From Bugula neritina (lineage: Eukaryota; Bryozoa; Gymnolaemata; Cheilostomatida; Bugulidae): DNA of 64,000 bases. The notes under the pieces were generated by a model that saw only the letters and a program-made list of their open reading frames with translations, was not told where the DNA came from and searched no databases. Below, one piece after another: positions 38,701-50,300 of the stretch. The stretch is from contig OZ037771.1 in assembly GCA_964035545.1 (NCBI GenBank), positions 1,178,001 to 1,242,000 of the forward strand, written 5' to 3'. The stretch's first letter is position 1, and the number at the start of each line of letters is the position of its first letter. The position numbers and the translations under genes are program-made.

Positions 38701-41435
38701 GTTACTATATTGAGGGTTTGGTTGAGCATTATATACATGTACACAGAATATACAAGAAATGAAATTATCTTTTTGGCTCTTGATATTTCCATAACAGGCT
38801 TGGCCTGATTCAAGTTCAGCTAATGCCTCATTTCTTTGTGTATCAAAATGTTTCCATGTTGTAGCATCTCGGCCCATCCCCAAGATGATAAAAACTCCGG
38901 CCAAATCACAAGTTGCCTCTTCTCTCCCAGACATAACGTCCGATGCTCCCAAAACTCCCCGCACTCCGAGAACTCCCCACAGGTACCTGCTAACTACTCA
39001 CTCTTCACTATACATACTAACTACTCTTCACTATACATACTAACTACTCACTCTTCACTATACACACTAACTATTCACTCTTCACTATACATACTAACTA
39101 CTCACTATATATATATTATTTGATATTGCAGTAAGAAAGGTGCTAGATTCTACCCAGTCGTCAAAGATACTTCTAAAGTCCCAGATCCAAAGACCCCAAA
39201 GAAGAAAAAGACGAGACATACCAGCAACCCTCCTGTAGAAGGTCACGTTGGTTGGATCATGGATGTGAAGTCTCACAGGCCTCGAACTACTTCCACAAGC
39301 AGCCAGCTGTCTGCCAGGTACTTATTGCTCTCTGCATTCTTTGCGGCAGCAAGATTATATACGTCAACAGCGCCTTCTCTAATTATTGTTGCTCTGATAT
39401 GCTATAACTTTTTTATAATAGAAAAGTATTTTTTTTATTTTGTATTTTCACGAAATATCAAATTATTTTAATACAACTAAATGCTGTTGCTAACAATTGT
39501 TTATCATCTTTTATTCTGTTTTTCCTTCTGAAATTTTCTATTTACTGAGACTTCGGCAGGCATGACTCTTCATGTATTTAAATTACTCAATTTATGACGC
39601 TCAAAACTCTGTAAGATGTGTCGGTGCCATCATTGTCTCAAACTGTCTCAATAGTTAGGCAGTTCACATCCTGTAAGCCTTCTTAGAGCTTCAATGTTAC
39701 TGTGGTTGCTAATATACTGATACTGCAAGTTGGTGGATGGTTTCTTTATGCCTCGTGTGTTTGTAGTCCATCCGAAAGTCAAATGAGCTATGGCAGTGCC
39801 GCCCAGTCATTCTCTCATTTCCAGCATCCATCTCACGAACTGCTCAAAGACAATAACTTTGTGTGGCATGTTTACCACAAGTACCACTCCAAGTGTCTCA
39901 AAGGTATGTACACACCTCAGTGGCAGCCTTCTTTAGTCATCCGCTGCTTATATTTTGTGTTCCTTGCGTAAGAATAATTTCATCTAGAGGTCTGTGAAAG
40001 TTTTATAAATTTGTAAAATTTTGGAAGGAACTTTATTCAAGTTGGAGCTAAGAAACGGCCGGTTAATATACTAGTTGGTTGGTCTGAAATGTTGCTGCTG
40101 TGTTACTGTTTCCCACCCTCAGTGTAGAAATTAATATGCCAGAAGTGCACAACTCTATAGTGTACCTGGCTGCACAGTGAGCTGCAATGAGAGATCTGAG
40201 CAAAGCCCATTGGGTACTGTTCTGTTAGTTGTTGTGAGCTATGCATGGTATATTTGCTGTGTGTATATAGACAGGAAGAAGAGTGGTGTGGGCCTCTCAA
40301 CTGAGATGAACACTCTCTTCAGATTCTGGTCCTTCTTCATCAGACAGCATTACAACAAGAAGATGTACATGGAGTTCAAAACACTGGCACTGGAAGACGC
40401 CAGCTCTGGTTACAGGTATTTGTTCTGGTTCATCCTTTCCAACACTACCTTTTAAATGGCTTAGAGAACTTAAATTTTGCATACTGTCCATGCATTCTTC
40501 TAGCTCACTAAATAATTGCTATCACAAACAAAACAAATTTTATGCCATTGGAAGAACTATGATGTATCTTTGTCGCATATTGCATTGCCTTCATTTACTC
40601 AAGGCACTATTGGCTGGCGCTCTTGTATCAGCGCTATTATTGTCAACTGCAGCTGTGTTGGTTTCTTCTGCAGTTTGATTGTAGAAAAGAGCTATTTGAT
40701 ATAATATATTATAATATAATATTAATCTGCAGGTACGGCCTGGAGTGCCTCTTCAGGTTCTACAGCTATGGACTGGAGAAGAGATTCAGACCAGAATTGT
40801 TTGCTGACTTCCAGCAGGAGACTATGAAGGATTATGAGAATGGTAAGCGCTGTGTTTTGTCAGCTGTTACGTTGAGTTGTTACTCCGGTGGCAGCTATTC
40901 TTATCACATGCCGTTGTTTCAGGACAACTGTACGGGCTAGAAAAGTTCTGGGCTTTCCTTAAATACACTCGTAAGCAGAACATTGAAGTCGACGCTAAGC
41001 TCACTGGATATCTATCAAAGTTCAAACGTCTTGAAGATTTCAGAATCCAGGTGAGTTGTTACCAACCAGTATCGTTTGTTCCTCATCTTGTTCCCTGTAT
41101 GCGTGAAGACTGTGTAATGTCGACTCTGTATGCAGGAGGACGAGGCTGAAAGGAGTGGATCCAGGACACGCACATCCTCCACAAGTGACGGCAGGAGAAT
41201 CAGGAGAACGAGTGCCGGGTCCGGTCAGCAGCAGCGCACCAGGACCAGGTCCGGAGATGACACCAAGGCGGGTGGTAGCAAACCCGTCCCGCAAGCATCT
41301 GCACCAACTACCTCCAAAAACACAAAAGCCACAGTGTCTCAAGCTGAAGTACCTATGGCTAACAACGTTCCTTTGGCCTCAAAGCCGAAAGCTGCCGCTG
41401 CTGCTGCACCAAATAATGTTGGTGGCCAAGATTGA
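29797..41435 (+). CDS. LARP1: La-related protein 1 (LARP1)
   Basis: LARP1 binds the cap and 5'TOP motif of ribosomal-protein mRNAs and controls their translation and stability downstream of TOR. Exons: 29797-30538, 31336-31631, 31903-32049, 32867-33104, 33586-33798, 33906-34091, 34331-34414, 35314-35431, 35713-35824, 36279-36528, 36613-36761, 36908-37119, 37587-37797, 37912-37926, 38371-38494, 38865-38982, 39132-39317, 39767-39903, 40271-40415, 40733-40842, 40923-41050, 41136-41435. All phases close, giving about 1,406 aa. The N-terminus is long and disordered, with NPWKKP and an RGG-rich exon 6. The La motif follows at about residues 660-740 ([18 protein letters not shown]). Next come [33 protein letters not shown] and [14 protein letters not shown]. 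The C-terminal DM15 region (about 1150-1305) contains [32 protein letters not shown] and [18 protein letters not shown]. Exon 14 is only 15 nt. The ATG at 29797 is the only sensible start. Confidence 0.95.
31809..31824. repeat. C-run in LARP1 intron 2
   Basis: A run of C broken by one T (about nine C, T, then six C). On the minus strand this is a poly-G stretch. Confidence 0.8.
33370..33535. repeat. 25-28 bp repeat in LARP1 intron 4
   Basis: Five copies of ACTCACTCAGTAGGAGTGAC with TGACTGTTCT or TGACTATTCT linkers. It does not touch an exon boundary. Confidence 0.85.
35084..35097 (+). other. G-rich tract in LARP1 intron 7
   Basis: GGGAGGGGGGAGGG, with four potential G3 runs but a very short middle loop. 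Quadruplex formation is possible but not certain. Confidence 0.4.
35800..35894 (+). repeat. 26-bp repeat spanning the LARP1 exon 9 donor
   Basis: The last 25 bases of exon 9 (35800-35824) plus the first intron base align with two following 26-bp units (35826-35851 and 35852-35877) and a partial third. The exon unit matches intron units at 20 of 26 positions, and the GTATAG donor hexamer is kept in each copy. The intronic copies are near-identical to each other while the exonic one has diverged. Confidence 0.85.
36125..36265. repeat. CACCTTCACACATGTATGTA repeat in LARP1 intron 9
   Basis: Imperfect units of ACCTTCACACATGTATGTAC type, ending shortly before the exon 10 acceptor at 36279. Confidence 0.85.
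37912..37926 (+). other. LARP1: 15-nt microexon of LARP1
   Basis: ATGTCAAGGCCATGG is preceded by TTTATGTGACAG and followed by gtaagt. It is phase 0 on both sides and adds MSRPW between WTEYE and [11 protein letters not shown]. Consensus sites on both flanks and phase support inclusion. Confidence 0.7.
38985..39115. repeat. CTAACTACTCACTCTTCACTATACATA repeat after LARP1 exon 16
   Basis: Five units of about 23-27 bp begin within ten bases of the donor of exon 38865-38982. They do not clearly include exon sequence. Confidence 0.85.
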
Positions 41436-44391
41436 CACAGCAATACGACTGTCTGCACTAATTAAGTCTGGTAGACCTCCACTGGCTGTCATTGCTTTAA
41501 ATTAGCCTCTATGCACAAGACATTATTCCTCTGACAAATCCATCAACTGTGTTCATAGGCTAATGTGCTGCTATTCTTATCTTATCATGTGACAAGATCT
41601 CAGCAACTAATGCAATGTCATACACTGATATCTACAGCTAGTATGATGTATCTGAGACTACGGCGTCCTCATTACCAGCAGTATACCTGGTCATGACATC
41701 TGTATGCTGGCAGATAACTCTAGACTGATACACTCTACCAACTATACTCTTGTCATATGTTCTCCTCACTAGTCCAGATATGCTGCTGCCCGTCTCAGTG
41801 TCCAATCACCAGTTTGTAATTGCTGGCTCAAGGCTACCATGGGATCCGGTGGGACAACTCCCTCCTTTGCAATAATGTCTCTGATCTCTTCGGACATGAC
41901 TACTCTTCTTTTTATTCTCTCTTCTTTCTTGTATTATTATGCTATTGTAATGGTAAAACTAGATCAATTTGTATTCATCTACTCTTTGGTATATTATGAA
42001 ATTTACCTACTGCTTTTCTCTACTTGTACTAAAACTGCAAAAAATTTATTCTTCCGAGTCATTTAAGCACCGCTGATTTTACGTTTGAATTGATTTGGCT
42101 TCATATAGTTAGTGCCAGAAGCTGATGGGGAATTTACTTTATCACATGCAAAGTAGTTTTTGTAGCGCATAGCATTCTAGTTATTACTAAGTTGTATTAC
42201 CTATCTTATGATATTCAGTAAGAATACTAAAAAATTGAAAAATGTTTTGAATTGGTTGTTTGGGTAATTATCTTAAACACTTCATGGTCAGATTGTGAGA
42301 TGAAGTTTTGTGTGATTTGTCTGTCTTTCTCGCTCATTGTATTATTGTTATTCATAGTTATCAAATTATATCAGTCATTGATTTATATGCTTATTATATG
42401 CGCAATATATTATCATTATATAGAAATAAATCATATTGTATATATTCAACTGGTATCATTGGTTTTTAATAGAAATAAATATTAGAAAATGGCAAACTAG
42501 AAGGATGCTATATGCTTGTAAACATTATATTGAAACCAATGAGATTTTATTTTCACTCTTTTTGGAGGTCTCTGTGATGTTCTGCACAAAAGCCAGAGAA
42601 ATAAGGATTCTGATTTACTCTCTATTATTAAATTTTTTCCTATTACATTTTCAAGCAATTATATGCTCACTCATGACGTTTTATACAGCGTGCACATGTT
42701 CGAGTTATATAATTTTATGATGTTCTTATTTGTATGCTATAAGTAACAAATGGGCAAATCCATTTGCATGTGTGCAAAAAGTTAAAATAGTTGTGATTTC
42801 TTGAGAGTGAATGTTATTTGGAGAGAGTAACATGATAACAAGTGTTAGATGTGTATTCTTAGAGTTATATGTTGTAACTTGAGTAACCAGCTTTGGTGAA
42901 TAGCCAAGGCTTGGATAACCAAAATCTGCTAGAGCCAATCGCATGGTCAGATTATTGTCTACCTTCTAATCACTTCCGGATCAAGATGCCTGATCAACAT
43001 GAACTTCAGATCGTCCTCACACGAATCCAGTTCTGGAAGTTAATCTCTAATAGAAAATAGTGATTAACTAATTAACTATTCATTCCAGTGCTGTAAATAA
43101 TATATAATTATATATAATTAAATTCCCACCTCTATTCATAATACAATATTGTTGAAATACATATCTTCTAGTAGTAGTTCTAAGGCTAAAGGCTGAGGCT
43201 AAACTTTGAATAATTCTATAAGCAGCTCCGAGTTGGTGGTGAATGAGTGCGGATGTTCGGGAGAGGGTTTTAGACGTTTGGAGTTACGTCCCCAACTTCA
43301 CACTAGAGACCCCCAAACTACTGCAGTCATTCACCACCAACTCGGAGCTGCTTATAGAACTATTCCCAAACTTCAGTAAAACTAAAATGAGGAAAAAGCA
43401 TATAAAATAAATAAATTAAATTTTTTACAAAGCCTTCTTATTGGTTATTACTAAATTTTAAACAATATTATTTTTAATAAATTATTACAAGTACATGCAA
43501 TAGTTGTTTACTTTAAGTTTAAGTAATACTAATACTAATAGTAATAGTAATAGTGATACTCACTAAATCTAATACTAATAGTGAGACTGATACTGATAGT
43601 GATACTGATACGGATAGTGATACTCATACTGATAATATTTGTAAATCACTAAGACTAAATGTAATACTAATATTAATAGTATTACATTTACTTTTAGATT
43701 GACATTGCTAATAGTATTACAATAGCAATGTCAATTGTATAACTATAAGTGTAAGTTATAAGTATAAGTATAGCATTATTACCTAATCATTATAATTATG
43801 ATGAGGATTATTTTATTATCAGTAAGAATATCATTGTTATCATTATGATTATGATCATTATGATTATCTATAAACAAAACTGCGAGCGTACAAGTATACC
43901 TATAAGATTAATATTAACTTAAATTTAATAACTAGAACTACGTATTAGTGAGTCGTATAACTTATAAGTATAACTTAAACTATAAATATTAGTATAAGTA
44001 TTTGATTTTATAAGTGTTAACAGAAATATTATCATTATGTTTAACTGAACCATTAAATTATTTAAGTAATTCGTGTTTATCATTCATATTCTTAATTCTA
44101 TCAAGTCTAGCATTTACATATACTTATAAGCACTGAAACTAAGAGTAAGTTTGATACTTACAGCTACTGCTACTGTCACTATTAGTAAGTATTAGCCCTA
44201 ACCTCAAAAACTAGAATCAGCTGCAAATCATTGTCAGTGAATATTTTCAAGTCTAGTCAGAGTGACTTAAACTCAACTAAAAATTTAGCTATACTGTGTA
44301 CATAGCACATTTGATTGTATGAATTATTATATGTATGTATTTACAGAAAGCATAAATCTGTTCATGTTGGCTATCTCTTTCAAGTAGAGTC
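41436..44391. other. LARP1 3' UTR and LARP1-INPP4 intergenic region
   Basis: No coding exon seen. AATAAA occurs at about 42425 and 42473 and could end the LARP1 transcript. A 39-bp inverted repeat lies at 43208-43365. Degenerate trimer tracts occupy 43520-44200, just upstream of the INPP4 start. Confidence 0.5.
43208..43365. mobile_element. Inverted-repeat element, 39-bp arms (MITE-like or hairpin)
   Basis: The left arm 43208-43246 and right arm 43327-43365 are reverse complements at 38 of 39 positions, with 33 consecutive perfect bases from TTCTATAAGCAGCTCCGAGT on the left. The 80-bp centre shows no coding sequence. The arms are much more GC-rich than the surrounding DNA. Confidence 0.8.
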
Positions 44392-47300
44392 ATGCATTTT
44401 AATGACGAGGAGTTGGCATTGACAGCTGTGAGTATCTCACAGGATTTTAGTAAAGAAGGAATACTTTTTACTAAGCCCTACAAGAAGTCTCAAAAGAAAT
44501 CAAAGTCTACCAAAGGTCTGATTTGTTTCACCTGCTTTTCATAGTTTATAATAAAGATTGCTGAACCTATTGAAGTATGCTTCAGTTTATGTCAGAAGTT
44601 ATTTGGATGATATATTGTGCCTGTAGGTTACGTAGAACGATGGTGTCGTCTGAAGGGAAATCTTCTATTCTGCATGAAAGGAAAAGACAGAGTGTGTATT
44701 GATAAGTTTTCTTATTATATTTTTGTAATGGTTTATTATTTATACTTCCTTGATTGTCACAGTACTTTGAGCTTGTACTATTTTAACTCTGCTGTTTTAC
44801 AGACAAGTGGTGCATGTGGGGTCATAGTGCTTGAGAGGTGCTCCATTGAACTAGATGCTGATGAAATTGATAGCCTTTTCTCATTTGTCATCGGTATGTT
44901 GATCACTAAACTCTTTACTAGGGTGGTTTAAGCTCGAAATTGAAAATCTTTACCACTTTATGCTGGTAGGAATCTGAAAATATTTGCTTTATTTTGTTTC
45001 CAATTAGTTCTTCATCTAATAGCATTTCACATTGTCTTGTATTAGTGGCAACTTTTTGTTAAAAGGAAGTTTGTGTCTGCAAACATGTCATAATGATGTG
45101 AGTGTAGAGTGTATATTGTGTGTAGCTAAGTGTGTAGAGACAGTATATTGTGTGTAGCTAAGTGTGTAGAGACAGTATATTGTGTGTAGCTAAGTGTGTA
45201 GAGACAGTATATTGTGTGTAGCTAAGTGTGTAGAGACAGTATATTGTGTGTAGCTAAGTGTGTAGAGACAGTATATTGTGTGTAGCTAAGTGTGTAGAGA
45301 CAGTATATTGTGTGTAGCTAAGTGTGTCGAGACAGTATATTGTGTGTAGCTAAGTGTGTAGAGACAGTATATTGTGTGTAGCTAAGTGTGTAGAGACAGT
45401 ATATTGTGTGTAGCTAAGAGTGTGTAGAGACAGTATATTGTGTGTAGCTAAGTGTGTAGAGATAGTATATTGTGTGTAGCTAAGTGTGTCGAGACAGTAT
45501 ATTGTGTGTAGCTAAGTGTGTAGAGATAGTATATTGTGTGTAGCTAAGTGTATAGAGACAGTATATTGTGAATGCTGCCGTAGGTCAGGGCGGCAGCGAG
45601 GAACTGATACATCTCGGCTGTAAGACTGAGACAGAGAGGGACGAGTGGATATCTGCTCTGCACACGGCCAGTTACGAGTGCATGAAGCTGCAGCTTGAGA
45701 ACCTGAGAGAACAGATCACTTTGAAGACGGGGCGGGACCCCGTCACCTCACCACAGACCCAAAATGGTAGCCATACTTTAAGCAAATTTCTCAGCTCACT
45801 ATGTGGTAGCTTTGTATTAAAAAAAATTACTAAATATTTAGCTGAAATTTTTGTGTCTTCTATGTGTTTGATCACTTGTGGTTTTGTTTCCAGTTTCAGA
45901 AAACGAGGCTCCGTTTGTGGAAATGTGTCTATGTAAGTAAACATCCTTTAATTTTCCCAGGTGTGTATTGTTTTACAAAAAAAAATGCACGTAATTTACA
46001 TACCCACGTACACACATACACAGATACACACGCATACACACATGTACACACATCTACACACATACACACGTACACACATACACACATACACACACGTACA
46101 CACATCTACACACGTACACACATACACAGATACACACATATAATGTTAGTGGCAGTGTGTTGAGTTGGTGCTCTGTTAAGTTGGTGTGCAAGTTTTACAT
46201 TTATAAACTTTCTGTATGCTAGCTGAGTATCCGTATCCTCTTGTCACTCCATGTGACAACTGATGGATAAATATGGCTGAACTCTTTCTATATTACTTGA
46301 TGTTTATTCAGCTTGTAGCCAGCTACGCTCCAGTGGTGACAGTCGGCCCAACTGCATGATGGATATACTCGGTCTAGATCCTCCCAACACACACTGGAAT
46401 CTAATAGGGCAAACGGAAATTGTAGAGCAATCCCACAATCCTCTGTTCATGAAGACAATTGGTATTTCTGATGCGGGAAGGTCGAGTAAGACAAGGATGA
46501 AGCTGGTGGTGTATGACGTCACGGAGCTGGTGACTAGGACGGTTGGTACTCTATTCTCTTTCTTTTATTTCAGTCTCATTTTTCACTCTCAAGATTGACT
46601 TCTTAGAAGAAAAATTTTTACAAAAGAATCAATCAACTATTTTTAAAATATTAACTTTTACAAGTTTCTTTTAGTTTTATTTTTCACATGATATCTCTTC
46701 ACTTGTGATAAAGGAAGTGGTTTTAGTTGAAGGATCTCACTTACCGTGTTCCTGTTTAACGCTGCAGCATGTGTTGTGTGAGCCATTGTTACATAACTTC
46801 CTGGTCTGTTTGTATTGTAGAGAACTCACATTGGACAGGCTGTGTTCCTACTTGAAGAGTTGCTCTCATGCATGAAGCTTACGTTTCCTATTGTGTGAGT
46901 TTTCTATACTTGAATACACTGGAATAATACTCTGTGCTGGGAAATAACAAAGTGCTCAGTCAGCTCATTATTTCAATAAATGTTAATTAGTTTAGCTTTT
47001 AATGGTTACTCAAATGAGCTGCACTAATGATGGGAGGTAGAAAAGTTAGTGTGAGGAATTGCTACTTAACCTGTTACTCTGTTTCCTTCATGATTGGTGC
47101 AGCACTAGTGTTTTTGTTCTCATTGCGTTATACTCTACCTTAGCGTTGGCCTGTAGACTGTGGGCTGTGCTTATTTGTGGACTGCAATGCTTGAAATAAA
47201 TTTTGTTTATCCAACTAGTGTTTGCTTTATGTGATATCACTAGTTCTACTCTATTCTCTGTTTCCTATTCCTTGTTGTTCATGTAACTCTGTTTCTTTAT

Positions 47301-50300
47301 CTTATCTGTCATTTAAAGGATAACAAGTTTTCACATATTTATATGATAGGCTTCTTTGCAGGTGACATATAAACCTTGAGTTGTTTTTTCTTGAATAATC
47401 ATTGAATTTTGTGTTTAGACTTGGAGTTGTTTCCTCTTGAATTATCATTGTATTCTGTATATAAACTTGGAGTTATTTTCTCTTGAATTTTTATTGCATG
47501 TTGTAAATTGGAGTTGTTCTCCCACATGTAGATCTCCAGACAGGAGTCAAGTTGGCTCTGTAAACATCATGTCTTGGGCTACTGCAACTCCCGACTCCTC
47601 CTTGACATCTAGAACTAACACTGAGCTCTTAAACTCCTCGACTGCCAAGGATGACTCAGCCAGTCCTCACTGGAACGGAGAGAAGACATACAGGACCAAG
47701 AAGAAAGACCAGCTTAAGTTCCTCTTCTGTAATACCATTTGTAAAGTAAGTAGATTAATATACAACTTATTCATACAAGTTTGTTCTGTATTACACATAC
47801 ATCTATAATATATATACATCTAAGTGTAGTTATATACCATTATCAAATTTTATATATGTGCAAGTTTAATATATATGTGTATTTTATCATTTACATGTAG
47901 TTTGTGTATATTATATGTGAGAATGAAATTATACATGGCAAACTTGTGATTATAATACGGTATGTAGACTTGTACATTGTACATGTAGATGTGTCTACTA
48001 TGGTACGTACAAGTAGGCATGTACGCTGTGGTAGGTACAAGATGTAAGTCACACGACTAATCTATATACACCTACAGTATAAGATCCAGGTTATAATTAT
48101 ATTGTGTGTTGTGTTTAGGTCTTCCGATTTCCTACCATCAACAAACATAAACTGAGTGTATGTGAAATAATGGCTGAGAGTCGTCTAACCTTTGTCTTCC
48201 CCGTTACAATAATGTTAGTATATCTCTCCTATAGATATATTGTTATATATAACTCTGTCACTATGTATATGTTATTATATATAACTCTGTCACTATGTAT
48301 ATGTTATTATATATAACTCTGTCACTTTGTTATTACTTAGTTACTTAGTTATTACTTAGTTACTTGGTTATTACTTAGTTACTTGGTTATTACTTAGTTA
48401 CTCGGTTACTATACTTTGTTAGGAGATTTCTCCTGCAAGATACAAATCAATGGAAGGACAGATTTCACTGTCTGGAGTCGGTAAGTTGCTGTCAGCTCTC
48501 ATACTTGTCGACTGATGCCGTCTATCGGCAGCATTGTTCCATTTAGTTGACTACTCAGACGCACACTGATAGTATAGGGAAGGAGTAGCTTTCACTTTCA
48601 CACTCTACTCAGCATGCATAATGAGAAACCGTAAAATCTGTAGAACTGTAGAAGTGTAGAGACTGCAGAACTGTAGAACTGTAGAGACTGCAGAACATGT
48701 AGAATCTGTAGAACATTGACTGACAATGCAACCAGAAAGTGTGGCAGAGCTACACTGCTGCAGCTCCAGCATCAACCTCTGGGTATTTGGTCTTCAGTAC
48801 ATATTAACTCTTCAACTGAGGACATGGCGTTATGTCCCTTGCAGGTGCACACAAAGTCTGACTACCTCAGGCAGGTGATCTCAGCAAATTTAGGACTTTT
48901 CTCAGACTATTTATCCTCATCCATCAGCTACTTGGAGGGGAAACACAGCAGGCAGACGTTTAAGGCGAGTCAGCTGAAGGAGGAGAGAATGCTGGAGGCA
49001 ATTCCTATCAACCTACACATCAACCGCATGCTCGTCTGCAATCAGTATACCAAGTCAGGTGAGACTACATCATATCATTGTGTCATACTCAACAAACGAT
49101 GTTACCATGGTTACTGGAGCCTCTCTTTCAACTCACGTCCAGTACTAATACTCTGTAGGTGATAGTCACGACACGATTACAGTCGGTGCGTTTGCCGTTC
49201 ACTCGAGAGGGTACAAACATGGCGGACTATCCAAGTTGCTCAAACTCTCCTCGTCAGACATGGAGCCTTTCAGACTGCCAGCCATGTCTAAGCTCTCTCA
49301 GCTGGTCTGTGTTATTCCTCTCTCTCAGCTTCTCTATCAGCTCTCTTATCTACTGATACATGTATACGTGTATACTGTGTTACCTGTTACCATGTTGTGT
49401 TACCTGTTACCATACTGTGTTACCTGTTACCGTGCTGTGTTACCTGTTACCATACTGCTTGTAGCTGGATACGATGCAGGAACTTGATGGTCTCAAGGAT
49501 GCGATTGTCAACACCTGTGAGAAGTTATACAGAGCTTGTGAAACTAACGACACCGTATCTCTCTGTGCAGCTTATACTGAGCTTATAGAGCAGGTAGGGG
49601 GCAATAACTCCCAACTTATCTCGTACTAATCTCATATAGTATGTGTATGTGTCACATTGACATAGTAACTTGTGACATAGTAACATGTGACATAGTAACA
49701 CGTGACGCATAGTAACACTGGACATAGCAACACGTGACGCATAGTAACACTGGACATAACAACACTGGGCATAATAAAATGTGACATAGTAACACGTGAC
49801 GCATAGTAACACGTGACCGGGATGTGTTTTAGAGACTTCAGCTGATAGAATTGTGCGGCAGACGTCCACTCATCACAGAGAGTATGATGTCTTTTCAGTC
49901 TTCTATTGTTCAGTCTGATGATACTCATTCTACCCAATCAGAAACAGATGGCTATAAATCTGACCAATCAAAACACAGATCCACAGTCCACTCGCAGCAA
50001 ATGTGGGCCAGTGCGCTCTCCTCGGTGCAGACGTCTTTAGCTGAACTCATTGACCTCTCTAAGGTCCGTGTGCAACAGCCTTGTAGTCTAAGCTCTTGTA
50101 TTATAGCTAGCCTTACTTCCAATAGCCTTACTTCCACTAGCCTTACTTCCACTAGCCTCACTTCTACTAGCCTCACTTCTACTAGCCATACTTTCTGTGT
50201 TTATAATTGGAGAAATTAGGCCTAAACTTAAATAAGCTTCTTGTAGTTGTTTCCTCTATGGAGTTGTCTCTCCTATCTATTGTCTCCTATGTTTTCCAAC

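Noticed and set aside
49525-49937. Minus-strand ORFs with CYYVTCYYV repeats
   Set aside because: Shadows of INPP4 exons 13-14 and of the intervening minisatellite.
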